Assembly (NCBI GenBank): GCA_963210315.1
Contig: OY723285.1
Span: 1,054,001 to 1,118,000, forward strand
Direction: 5' to 3'
Source of the DNA: Rhynchopus euleeides
Lineage: Eukaryota > Euglenozoa > Diplonemea > Diplonemida > Diplonemidae
Length of the DNA stretch: 64,000 nt
How positions within the stretch are numbered: the stretch's first letter is position 1; each line of letters starts with the position of its first letter. The translations under genes were made by a program, and so were the position numbers. The notes beneath the pieces were generated by a model that saw nothing but the letters and a program-made list of their open reading frames with translations, did not search any database and had not been told where the DNA came from. Below are positions 50,755-61,350 of this stretch, piece by piece.

Positions 50755-52553
50755 GCCGTGTGTGTGTGCTGTTCAGGATGGTGGTGGTGGTGGTGGTAGT
50801 GGTGGGGCACCAAGAGGGATGCATTTTTAAAGGGCGTGTCTGTTTTTGTTGGGGAAGAGTGATGCTGTGGCACGCACAGCACGGGGGGTGGGGGCGTAAA
50901 AAACAACATGCACGCTGGGGTCAACGCGTCATCCCATTGGCCTGTGTCGCGACAACGGCGTGGAGGCAACGGGTCATGGGGTGGGGGTGGGGAGCGCACT
51001 ATCTTTCCCACCTGCACACAGGCCAGGGGATTTTGCTTGGGAACGGGAGTGATATTTGCTGCTGCTTGTTTGGCGAACGAAGCCAAAAGCGCCAGTGAGA
51101 CAGTGAGACGACACGCACTGCTTTGACCAGCCCCTCTGGCCCCGGGAGTGTTCTGGCGATTGCCTTCGGAAACAGCCATCTTCTGAGCCAAAATGAAACG
51201 AACGACTGGCACAGATCTGCACGCATCATTCTGTTACGGTGAAGTAAAAACGATGCGGATCATCAGTCGTCATTCACATTCCCCTCAAAATGGAAGCTCC
51301 AGCCAGTCAATCCTCCCACCCCACCTACCCCCCATGGACATGCAGCCACCAACCACCACTTTGCGCGGCTGGGGCAGGGCAGACGGAGGAGGGGGCGGGG
51401 TGGGGTTGTACATCAGAAAAAAGTAGTAAGTCACAGAGAGACCGCGCACTCCTCCCTTCGGAACGTAGGCTGTGTTCGAGAGGGACCGAGGGGGGTGGGG
51501 GGGTCTCTGTGCGGGAGAGTGGCGCAATGAAAGCGGAAAAATATACCCCATCATCTCACGCTTTGGAGGGGGGGAGGGGTGGCGTGGGGTCTCGAGGGAG
51601 GGGATTTGATGCACACCATAGAAGCGGGTGTCGTGTCCCGTGCTGACGTTTTAAAATGTTTTGGAAGAACAGCTGATTTTTTCGCACTAAAAAGACTCGT
51701 GTGGCAGCGTTCGGTATCTGCACACATTGCACAAAGCAGGCGCCGTTCGTGCAAACAAAGAACGCAACTCCCGAGTATTTTTTGAGGAACCATATGTTGT
51801 TTTTCACCTTGAGGAAAATCACACATGCCACCACACCCGAAAATCGGGTGCGGTGAGACAGTCACACCCCAATTTCACCCCCAGCCTCTGAGGCTGGGCC
51901 CCCGCAGCGCAGAAAGAATCCGGAATTTGTTTGTGCGCACGAGCGGCAGTGTGACGTGGCCCCTGTGAAGGGCGTTGATGTGAAGAAGCGGTTTGGTGCT
52001 GCTCTCTCAAAACACACTGCGCGCGGGTACGCTCCCACTGACTCTTTCGCTGTGACAAGCAAGCTTGTTTAGGCTGAAAAAAGGTAAGGAACAGAGAAGG
52101 CAGGCCCTCCCCTTTTACTCCTAGGAAGGGGGTGGGGGGGGTGGGCAGTGGCTCGGGGTGGGGAGGGGGGGGGGCTTGAAAAAGGAACAAAACAGGAACA
52201 ATCGAAAGGATCCGAAACCAAAAGATTGACGAAATGAGACAGCGGGACAGAAGGGGGGGGGGGGCAGATATCGGCAAGAGGAGGCATGATCTGTCAGGGT
52301 GATGGAGTATTTTTTTTGCAGGAGAAGCGCTGGGGATGGTTGGGATACTGGAGAGGCAATCCGGCGACACACAGCACACACGCAGGGGGTGGGGCCCGTG
52401 CAGGGTTAACCACCTAAAAAGTGATCAACGCACACACATGCACATGCACCCCACTTGACGCATGGCATTCCGACAAGACAGCGCCCGCAGGGCAGAGGAA
52501 ACAGAAACAGGCCCCCGCCAATTTCGGCTCTAGATCTCCGCGGGGAAAAATGT
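50755..52553. other. Intergenic DNA upstream of paralog 2
   Basis: Includes a TGG-rich stretch just upstream of the start codon (50778-50805), purine-rich stretches and G runs (51490-51500, 52253-52265). 51925-52062 is the second copy of the Cys/His-motif coding fragment. No complete gene is supported. Confidence 0.4.
51925..52062 (+). pseudogene. Cys/His-motif coding fragment, copy 2
   Basis: The plus strand reads HERQCDVAPVKGVDVKKRFG then AALSKHTARGYAPTDSFAV. The neighbouring TGACAAGCAAGCTTGTTT extends the similarity to the 11.7-kb relative. A fragment of a dispersed gene family. Confidence 0.4.
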
Positions 52554-54473
52554 CTAATCAAAAGCCATCGACACACCGGAAGGGGACTCACGGCGGCACT
52601 TCTCGCACTCCTCCACCTGGCCCGCCGAGCCCCCCTGACGCACCATCTGCATGGGACTATCACCATCGCACCCCGTGACATCCGCTGCCATCGGCTTCGG
52701 GGGAAGACCCGCCAGGTGCTGACGCATGGGCTCCGGCATAACTAGGGGCACGTAGTGCCCATGTTGCCCCCCCGTCCTCCGCAGACAGTGGGCGTCCACC
52801 ACTGCACCCGCACCTACTGGGGACAGAAGCATCGGCTGGTGGTTGTCGATGAGCACGAGGACGACGCATCTGGTCACGCGCGCAGCCGCCGCCAGGGCGA
52901 TGAAGTCCGCCCAGGTGCGCACGTCGTCGCTCCCTGCGCGCATCATCTGCTCGGCCCACTGGTTCGGACCCTCCTCCACCCGCATCCGGAGGTCCGGGTC
53001 GCGCATCGCCCTGCGGACTGCCTCTTGGCGCAGCCACCCGCTGGATTGCTTCACCGATCGGGCACCCAGCGTGGCCAACGCATCAAAAGCACAGTCCCCC
53101 ACCCGGAACGACCACCCGTCCGGCTCGACCAGGCCCAGCCGCGCCTGCTGCTGCAGGGACGACAAGCTCAGCCTCCCGTCCGTCTGGCCGCGCCACTCCA
53201 GCAATTGGGCCAGGGGGTCAGCCGCCACCCCACCCGCCGGCTGCGGGAGGTCCCCCTCCGCGGGGGGAGGCGGCGGGCGTGGGCGGCGGGGAGGGGCAGG
53301 TTCGGGTTCAGGGGTCGGCTCCTCGGGGCCCGCCGCGTCATCCGGGTCACACATGAAATCCTCCGCGTCCATGTGCCCGTCGAAGTGTGGCGCGGGGGCC
53401 AGGTCCGTGTCAGGCGCGAAGAAGTAGTCCGGCTCCACGCCCACCAGCGGATCCGGCAAGACCCGCTCCCGAGTCTGACCAGAGCGCAGGTCCGTGCACA
53501 GCGCCCCCCTGCGGAGCGACGACCGCCCCACCGCCCGCATCAACGGCACCACTATCCGCGCCGCCCAGGAACGAGTGAGCTCGGCCCTGTCCCCCAGCTT
53601 GTGGTCCACCGCGAAGCTGACCAAGTGCCTGAAGAGCCGCACGGCCTCCGGACCCATCCCGCCCGACTGCTCCAGGGCGAACGCGGAGAAGGCGATCTCA
53701 ACCTCCTGACACCGCGCCCCGTGCTTGCGATGCTTGGATGCTTCAGCCCGCGACGCGGTGTACCCCCGCGCTCTCGCCGCACCCTGCCTCGCAGACTCCG
53801 CGCACGTCGACCACACGGTCACGTCGATCGCCCGGCCCCGCGACTCACCTATGCCGCACGGGAGGAACACGTCAGCCGGCTTGCCCCCGCCCAAGAGGAG
53901 GTGGTTGGGCTCCAGCTGGGGGCCGAGTCCCGCGTCCCGCGCCAGCCCCAGCACCCCGAGCTTCACCGCGTCGTGGCGCTTGATGCGGTCCGCCGATGCC
54001 TGGCAGCTGAACACATGGGCGCCCAAGACGTCCATGGCGTCCCCGCACTCGTGGCACCGCGACCCAGGGGCGAAGACGACGAGGCCCAGGCGCAGGCGAG
54101 CCGCCACTTGGTACTCCTCCCTCCCCATCGCAAACTGTTGTTCTGGCGTCACCGTCACCCACGCCCCTGCGCCTGGGAGGGACGCGGACAACTGACGCCC
54201 TTTACTCAGCACGTCAGCCTCCGCCAGTAGGGTCTCGTGCTGCCGGCTGATGATCGCCAGGGATAGGTCGCGCTGGCGGAGGGGCTCGCCCGGGCGCTTG
54301 TGAGGGTCCACCCAGTCCGCCTCCGCCACCAGCTCGTTGTGGGCGGTCGCTGCCACGCGCCACGCATCCGCATCCCAACGATATCCGCTGTCCAGCTGCA
54401 CACATAGGGGGAAGAAGGAGCTAGCCGCCGCCAAAGCCGCAGCGGTGATGTGGCCTGTCGCTAACTTTTTCAA
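52554..54473 (-). mobile_element. 5'-truncated LINE: restriction-like endonuclease plus OTU-like protease
   Basis: One open frame of about 640 residues, numbered from 54473. It begins after an in-frame stop 15 bases upstream, without a credible start. Residues 135-260 form a restriction-like endonuclease as in R2/NeSL-type LINEs: a CCHC knuckle (Cys140, CHECG ... HVFSC), then KPAD (Asp201), AIDVTV (Asp217) and a basic KHRKHG segment. A Pro/Glu-rich linker (about 370-420) leads to an OTU-type cysteine protease with GDCAF (Cys461) and HGHYVPL (His573). The reverse transcriptase expected upstream is missing, as in ordinary 5' truncation; the upstream flank is hairpin-module repeat. From memory, OTU-like domains occur in a few non-LTR lineages such as Dualen/RandI. 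The long plus-strand frame over it is a shadow. Confidence 0.85.
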
Positions 54474-54762
54474 TTTTAGAGATTAGGTGGGCGGACGCTC
54501 CTGTTTTGGGGGGATCAGGGGGGAAAACGCTAGGGGTCGATTTTTCGCGCGCGCTCGTGTTGTTACTTAACTTTCCCGTCGGTGGACGGTGTGAGGCGCT
54601 GGGTTCCTTCCGCAGTTCCTCTCCCGCTCGCGCCATCCTCGGGTGCCGGAGGAAACCAAAAAAAGGCTTTCGGTACCATGATTCGACGCTACCCCCTGAT
54701 ATGCACGGCCGTCGAAGCGCAAGGGCTTGGTTACTAGCCGGGCACACGCTACATGGTCCACA

Positions 54763-54985
54763 GGGGGGTCTGGGGGGCAGAGCCCCCCAGCCGCCGGAGG
54801 CCACGGTAGTGAACATCTGTTCAGTGTGGGCGTACAGATTCTGTGTGAGTGGCTGCGTCCTCCTGAGGCTACTGGAGTGGTTGGATTCCCTGACCTGACG
54901 GGAATCGAGTGACTTGAGTACGAGACATACGCCACAGGGGGGGTCTGGGGGGCGGAGCCCCCCAGCCGCCGGAGGCCACGGTAGT
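54763..54985 (-). repeat. GC hairpin module, pair 6
   Basis: Two modules about 175 bp apart. The first reads GGGGGGCAGAGCCCCCC, so the loop-side base has changed while the stem is kept. Confidence 0.85.
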
Positions 54986-55106
54986 GAGCATCGGTTCCTG
55001 CAAAACCATACTCTCTTCGGCCCTGGCAACGGATGGTGGGGAATGAGGTGGTAGTGTGTGTTTCACCCCACCATCATTCCACCATCGTGGCATCATCCAC
55101 GCGTGG

Positions 55107-55160
55107 CATCATTCCACCATCGGGGCCTGCCTGACGGCAGGCCCCGAGGGTGGAATGATG
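55107..55160. repeat. Long hairpin CATCATTCCACCATCGGGGCC
   Basis: A stem of about 24 bp with one mismatch and a TGAC loop, within repeated CATTCCACCATC units. Confidence 0.7.
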
Positions 55161-55501
55161 GTGGAATGATGAAATATCTAGGGGGGGGAAACCCAAAATG
55201 AGTGGAATGATGAATGATGGTTAGCGACCAGCCTGCTTCTCCAGGCTGCACCAGGGGGGGGGGGGGGGGGGTAGGGGCCCGGATGTCCATATAAAAAACT
55301 GTATTTTTTTTAAAATATCCGGGTCTGGAGGTCAACAGTGCAAAACCACCCCCAAACCCACCCCAGATATGAATTTCCGGATGGTTTTACCCACTTTTGG
55401 GCCCACCAACCCTCATTTTTGGACATTTTTTGGTATTTTTCCCGTTTTTCTGGGGAAAGTCCTGTGCAGGGTGGTTGCAGGGTCATTTTTGGGTAAAATG
55501 T

Positions 55502-56170
55502 GCATTTTAACGCGCTTCTACTGGTCCTAGAGGCCCTGGATGGTATACAATGTACCCCAGGGATGCCTAGGGTACGCTTTTCACCCGAAAAACACCCGAA
55601 CCGGGGTTTAGTTGCCCCAGTTTTTCATTTTTTCATGAAAATCTGGATGTTGACCCCATATTGGCGAAACCCCCATTTTTCACCATTTTTTCAAAAAATC
55701 GGACCAAATTTGGGCAATTCGGTGTCGAAAACCTGTTCCGACAGGCCCATACACCCCTTTTCGGGCATTCCCAGTGGTTTATAGGGTTATAGGGTGCCGG
55801 CAACATGGTTGCAGGGTGTGTGCAGGGTCCGACACCATCGGTGCAGGGTCCTTTTTTTTGGGTAAAATTACGCATTTTCACGTGCTTCTGCTGGTCCTAG
55901 AGGCCCTGGATGGTATGCAATGTACCCCAGGGATGCCTATGGTACGTTTTTCACCCGAAAAACACCCGAAATGGGGTCTAGTTGCCCCCATTTTGACATT
56001 TTTTCATGAAAATCTGGATGCTGACCCCATATTGGCGAAACTCCCACTATGCACAGTTTTTTCAAAAAATCGGACCAAATTTGGGCAATTCGGTGTCGAA
56101 AACCTGTTCCGACAGGCCCATACACACCTTTTCGGGCATACCCAGTGGGTTCTGGGTGGTTATAGGGTTA
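55502..56170. repeat. Tandem repeat, unit about 370 bp, two copies
   Basis: Units start at GCATTTTAACGCGCTTCTAC (55502) and GCATTTTCACGTGCTTCTGC (55873) and run through TGTCGAAAACCTGTTCCGAC and TTTTCGGGCAT. They diverge by several percent and do not code. Confidence 0.8.
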
Positions 56171-56996
56171 TAGGCTTTTTTCACCGTTTTTTCAAAATTT
56201 CGGGCCGAAAATGGGCGACTAAGTGTGAAAAACCGGTTTCATTGGGTCCCCAGACATATTTTTGAGGCGGGTACACCCAATGTAGGTGCCAATCACCCTT
56301 GTTTGGGGTCGGAAAAATTTTTATTGGGGGTCTTCGCTCCGGGTCAATTTGGGTCAACTTGGGTCAATTTGGGTCACCCTGGGGCTTTTCACCTTAGGAA
56401 AATGGGGGGCTTCGCTCCGGGTCAATCTGGGTCAGCTTGGGTCAGTGACCCGGAGCGAAGCCCCCCCCCTTAGGTGACCAAAAATAGGTGAAAATTTTTG
56501 CCTATGTTCCCTTGTGTCAAACTTGGAGTCTGACCCAAAAATCGGAATCTGTGACCCATGGTTTATATGGGCAAACCTGAAAATTTCCGACTTTTTCCTC
56601 AATTTTTCCCACTTCCTGGCCATACCTTTCCCGACCCAAAATCAAACAAATGCAGCGGAAAATGGCCAAAAATAGGCCAAAAAACCCCAATTTTTTTCCT
56701 ATGGGAACGAACATGGGGGTCTTCGCTCCGGGTCAATTTGGGTCAACTTGGGTCAATTTGGGTCACCCTGGGGCTTTTCACCTTAGGAAAATGGGGGGCT
56801 TCGCTCCGGGTCAATCTGGGTCAGCTTGGGTCAGTGACCCGGAGCGAAGCCCCCCCCCTTAGGTGACCAAAAATAGGTGAAAATTTTTGCCTATGTTCCC
56901 TTGTGTCAAACTTGGAGTCTGACCCAAAAATCGGAATCTGTGACCCATGGTTTATATGGGCAAACCTGAAAATTTCCGACTTTTTCCTCAATTTTT

Positions 56997-57822
56997 CTTT
57001 GCGTATCCGTCAGGTGGACCACCGGGTGGGGAGAGATCCGGTGTGAGGCACTTGGGTCCGTCCAGGTGGGCAGGGGGAACCTGGGGGCGGGGGGCCTCAA
57101 AACCCGTCTACCAGTGCCGCTTCTAATCTCGTCGGTCTTGTCCCAACCACCACCAGCCAGCCCAGAACGCCCTGACGCTGCGACCTCGTCGATTTTTCCG
57201 TTTCGCCCATCCGCCCAACTCCGCCAACCCAACCAGCCCTACCCTTTCTCCCAGTCAGGGCGGTACTCACACGAGCGGCAAAGCGCTGGGGGAGGGGGGG
57301 GGGGACATCAATAGGGGAGGGGAGGGGAGGGGGGAGGAAGGGAGGGGAGGAAGGGGGGGGGGGTTATGTTGTTTCTAACCCAGACCTGCTGTGCAGAGCC
57401 CGGGGGAGGGGGTGGCCAGCCCCTGTCTAACCATTCACAACGGCCACCTGCACACATCTATGAAAGGGGGGGGGGGAAGGTCCCGGGGGGGGGGGGGGGG
57501 GGTGGTGGGGGTGGGGACGCTGCTCCGCCTACTCGCCCCGCTCCACCTCCGTCTGCAGCTTGCGCATGTAGACGCGCAGGCTGACCCCCGGCTCCCTCGT
57601 CTGGTTCCCGGGCTCGGCCTGCGCGCCCCCTTGCAGGATGCGCGCCTGCAGCCACTCCGCCGCTACGTCACCTGCCACCCTGGGCGAGAGGGGGCAAAGG
57701 CCATAGCTGGGGTGGAAGCAGTGCCTCCACGCCTCGACGGTGCGGGGGATGGCTCCTCCCATCGAGACGCAGGGGGCCATGCCGCGGGCCCGCGCTACCA
57801 CCCCCCGCGCTACCACCCCCAT
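56997..57822. other. Foreign segment inserted in the GGGTCA array
   Basis: The left part (57010-57104) matches 45727-45813. The middle is G-rich with runs at 57293-57303 and 57481-57502. The right part holds the coding-like fragment below. There are no clear terminal repeats. Confidence 0.6.
57529..57795 (-). pseudogene. Coding-like fragment, unknown family
   Basis: The minus strand reads PRTVEAWRHCFHPSYGLCPL then SPRVAGDVAAEWLQARILQG and ends LQTEVERGE at a stop. Composition is protein-like, but there is no start or partner exon. Possibly a fragment carried by a retroposon. Confidence 0.25.
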
Positions 57823-58414
57823 TTTTGCCTATGTTCCCTTGTGTCAAACTTGGAGTCTGACCCAAAAATCGGAATCTGTGACCCATGGTTTATATGGGCA
57901 AACCTGAAAATTTCCGACTTTTTCCTCAATTTTTCCCACTTCCTGGCCATACCTTTCCCGACCCAAAATCAAACAAATGCAGCGGAAAATGGCCAAAAAT
58001 AGGCCAAAAAACCCCAATTTTTTTCCTATGGGAACGAACATGGGGGTCTTCGCTCCGGGTCAATTTGGGTCAACTTGGGTCAATTTGGGTCACCCTGGGG
58101 CTTTTCACCTTAGGAAAATGGGGGGCTTCGCTCCGGGTCAATCTGGGTCAGCTTGGGTCAGTGACCCGGAGCGAAGCCCCCCCCCTTAGGTGACCAAAAA
58201 TAGGTGAAAATTTTTGCCTATGTTCCCTTGTGTCAAACTTGGAGTCTGACCCAAAAATCGGAATCTGTGACCCATGGTTTATATGGGCAAACCTGAAAAT
58301 TTCCGACTTTTTCCTCAATTTTTCCCACTTCCTGGCCATACCTTTCCCGACCCAAAATCAAACAAATGCAGCGGAAAATGGCCAAAAATAGGCCAAAAAA
58401 CCCCAAATTTTTTT

Positions 58415-58469
58415 CCGGGGGGCTTCGCCCCCCGGACCCCCCTTGCGTGGGGGGCTTCGCCCCCCACGC
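58415..58469. repeat. Double GC hairpin
   Basis: Two consecutive hairpins, CCGGGGGGC-TTC-GCCCCCCGG and GCGTGGGGGGC-TTC-GCCCCCCACGC, linked by ACCCCCCTT. Each has a 3-base loop like the CTGGGGGGC module, but the flanks are unrelated. Confidence 0.85.
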
Positions 58470-59928
58470 CACACGCACCTCCCGGCCGGTGGCCGGTTCG
58501 GTCGTCGTCGGCTGCGCTCAAAGGGCGTGCGGTAGCCGACGCCCTTTTGTGCTCGCCTCCTCCTCCCTCACTTCAGTATGTCGTTTCAGGTGAGTCCGTG
58601 TTCCTGCTTTGTTCTTCTGTCGACTGGGACGGGCCAGTCCTCGTGGGTTGCCGGCCGGTGTGTCCTCCCCCGGGACACCCTCCTCCTCCCACCACTTGCA
58701 TCTGGTTCAGCTTCAGTGAGAGCTGAGCGGGAGCCATACTTGCTCTTTTGGACCAATTGACCGCAGTCCTGCATCATGAAGAGTTAGGTAATGCCCAGTC
58801 GCAGCCATCCCCCGACCCAGGTGTTCTGCCGTGGGCCAGGTCACCATCTGCAGGTCACCCCGTCACACACCAGTGGGCAGGCCCTGTCAAAGATATCGAT
58901 GTGACTGCTCTTGCCGCAGGGCATCGGATGTGGGCCTGCATTGCATCCTGTTGCCGCTCAGTTCTGTTCCCACCGGAGCTTCTTGTTGCGCCGCAGGTCG
59001 AACAGCCTTTCGTGTGGTCGGCGCTGATCTTGTATAGAACGTAGGCAGTAGGCTGCTGTGGGTGACCTGCAGGTTACCCGTCCCTTTCGTGCAGGCAGCG
59101 CGAGAGGTGCGCTGTTTATGTGTGGGAGCACGGCAGCTGCCCCACACTCCATTCTGCTCTCTTGTCTGCTGTTTATGTTGAACAAGGTCTGGCTGCCAGT
59201 GATCTCGCTGGGGGTCGGGCAAACCAAAAAAGAGGTCGGGCACAGGGTGGCCGAGCTCGCGAGAAAAAAAGTGCAGCCCAACCCCGCCCCGACTTCCCGT
59301 GGTATGATGCAAACAGGATCGAATGCACGGCCACAGAACATTTTCACCCAATTCGAGAAGCACCGGATGTTGCTGCCTTTGGTCGTCCTGCTGGATCAAA
59401 AATCAGGAATCCAGCCCCCCAGCCGCCGGAGGCCACGGTAGTGAACATCCTGAAAGTCTTCGAAGGCTAGTCCCCACACCGGTTGGTGCTGTTGCACATT
59501 CCAGGCGGGGATGGTCCTTCGCTTGGGGCATGATGAGGTGCGCTTCGATGAACACCATCAAGCCCCCAGCATGCCGTTGGGTTTTCATACGCTGCGGCGC
59601 ATGAAAACTCGGCCACAAGGCCGAACCCAAAAGCCCCAAAATCTGACCCGGGAGGTAGGGCCGAGGGTAGGGCCATGCCACCCCTGGCGGCCCACCCTCC
59701 CAAACAATTACAGAAAAAGGGAGGTGGGGCCGCGGCCCCCTGCCAGCCCTGGCACGGGATCGCTGCTGGCGGGTAGTTCAGGCTCGTGGCCCTCCTCGTT
59801 CCGGATAGCCCCTCGGACATCCAAATAATTCACGTGCAGCAGCCCATGCGCAGAGAACGGTGTGCCGTCTTGTACAGCAACTGTTGGACAACTGTTGAAA
59901 TCGTTTTTCACCAAAAAAATCACTCTGC
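58470..59928. other. Mostly unique DNA with a partial hairpin module
   Basis: 59412-59447 keeps only the distal half of the module (CCAGCCGCCGGAGGCCACGGTAG) flanked by unrelated sequence. No gene is supported; several overlapping small frames have no consistent codon pattern. Confidence 0.4.
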
Positions 59929-59936
59929 GGGCCAAG

Positions 59937-61144
59937 CAGGGCTGTTCCTAACTGGGGGGCTTGTTCCCCACTTTCAGGATTCTGAACTTTTTTTCTAAGA
60001 ATTTTTGTAAGGGGAAAAAAGTTTTTTTCTAAGAATTTTGTTAGGGGAAATTTTTTCTAAGGTTATTTCGCAGAGGAAAAAAACCTTTTCTAAGTTTTCC
60101 CCAGTCGACAGGGCGCGCACAAGGATGGAAGGGAAGTCTGTCCCACGTACCGTTCGCCTTGCTGGCCAACTGGAGAGCCAGACGTTCACTACCGTGGCCT
60201 CCGGCGGCTGGGGGGCTCCGCCCCCCAGACCCCCCTGTGGCGTACGTCTCGTACTCAAGTCCTTCGAATCCCATCAAGTCGGGGTCCAACCACTCCAGTC
60301 GCCTCTGAGGACGCAGCCAACTCGCACAGAATCTGTACGCCCACACGAACAGATGTTCGCTACCGTGGCCTCCGGCGGCTGGGGGGCTCCGCCCCCCAGA
60401 CCCCCCATGTAGCGTGTGCCCGTCCATCTATCTCACTTCCCCGAGTACAGTGCAGCGTAGGAGGTCAGCGCCGCATCCATGAAGCGCTTCTTCGAAGCCT
60501 GACTGACATCGGACAGGAGGTCGGGCTTCCCCACCTGGGAGGTACACTTGCCGCGTTCGCGACATGCGTGACACGCGACACGCTACCTGAAACGTGAGTG
60601 TGCCTTGCTAACACGGGCATTTCAACGGTCTGCCGGCGGCCGTTCCCCAAACCAGTAAACCAGCAGTTTTGGAAAATCGGAGAGATCACCCTACTGCGCT
60701 GAATATGGTGCGCACCACTGCAAAAATCCCCGGGAGCTTTTGGGCTTTCAGACCTGAAGGGGCCAGCAGGTGGGTGGCGTCGGGGAGTGGCAGCTTTGTA
60801 ACTGTCCTCCAGCTGCTGGCATGTCCAGCCCTGCGAGAGTGCCAAGGTGTATTGAGTCCCTGCGGAGCGCAACCCCCGATGAGAACGAGTGCCAGATGAT
60901 CCTCATTCATTTCTAGCTGTATCGCGCATGAGGGGCACTCTCTGCCGCAAGCATCTCTGGGCATCACTCTAGAGCTGTCACATGATGACGCGGAGAGAAA
61001 TCAGAGAAAAAGTCCCGCCTGACGGGCACGCGCCTGGAAACTGTGGGGGGGCGAGCAAAAAATCCCTTGTAAAAATTCTTAGAAAAAACCTGGTTCCCCG
61101 ACTCAAAAAACCTGGAAAAAGGGCTCGTTCCCCGCCCAGGCCTG
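59937..61144. mobile_element. hAT-like element, family I copy 2
   Basis: Same ends as 43399-44602, with duplication GGGCCAAG (59929-59936, 61145-61152). It differs from copy 1 by scattered single bases and tiny indels over 1.2 kb, implying recent transposition. Modules are at 60191-60236 and 60361-60406. Confidence 0.92.
60191..60406 (+). repeat. GC hairpin module, pair 7
   Basis: Intact pair 170 bp apart, same arrangement as in hAT family I copy 1. Confidence 0.9.
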
Positions 61145-61350
61145 GGGCCAAGTCGAAGATTTTTCTGGGGACTTTTGGTGTCCCCAATTTTTCAATTTTC
61201 GAAAAATAAGCTCACTTTGCTAAACTGGACCCAACTCCCCACACTCTTTTTTTCCGACTTTTTCACGGGTTTTTTCCGGTTTTTTTTGGTTTTTTTTGGC
61301 GGATGGAGCGAAGACCCCCATTACATTTTTTTCAAGTACATCCGGGCCCC

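Larger units (their letters stand above)
54474..55272. other. Repeat DNA with hairpin pair 6 and a GCC-rich hairpin
   Basis: 54560-54730 resembles 17115-17290 (TTCC...CTCCCGCTCGCGCCAT...CTCGGGTGC). Modules are at 54763-54811 (one stem base changed) and 54936-54985. 55030-55215 repeats CATTCCACCATC. 18 G precede TA at 55272. Confidence 0.6.
56326..58410. repeat. Tandem GGGTCA-rich repeat, unit about 385 bp, three copies plus partials
   Basis: Units begin GGGGGTCTTCGCTCCGGGTCA at 56326, 56714 and 58041. Each contains GGGTCAATTTGGGTCAACTT phased runs and a 60-bp inverted repeat CTTCGCTCCGGGTCA...TGACCCGGAGCGAAG. The copies are nearly identical, so they are recent. The array is split by foreign DNA at 56997-57822. 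Confidence 0.85.
55273..61350. mobile_element. Composite 6.1-kb unit with GGGGCCCGGATGT ends in G runs
   Basis: GGGGCCCGGATGT at 55273-55285 and its exact complement ACATCCGGGCCCC at 61338-61350 face each other. Each is bounded outside by TA and a G run (18 and 27). The inside is tandem repeats, an inserted segment, unique DNA and the hAT copy 59937-61144. The pairing could also be two separate copies of one end, so the unit is tentative. Confidence 0.45.

Noticed and set aside
52755-54230. 491-codon plus-strand frame
   Set aside because: Antisense shadow of the LINE frame, rich in Arg/Pro/His with no motif.
58748-59470. Cluster of overlapping small frames
   Set aside because: Different frames on both strands with no domain or conservation; the region is probably old repeat.
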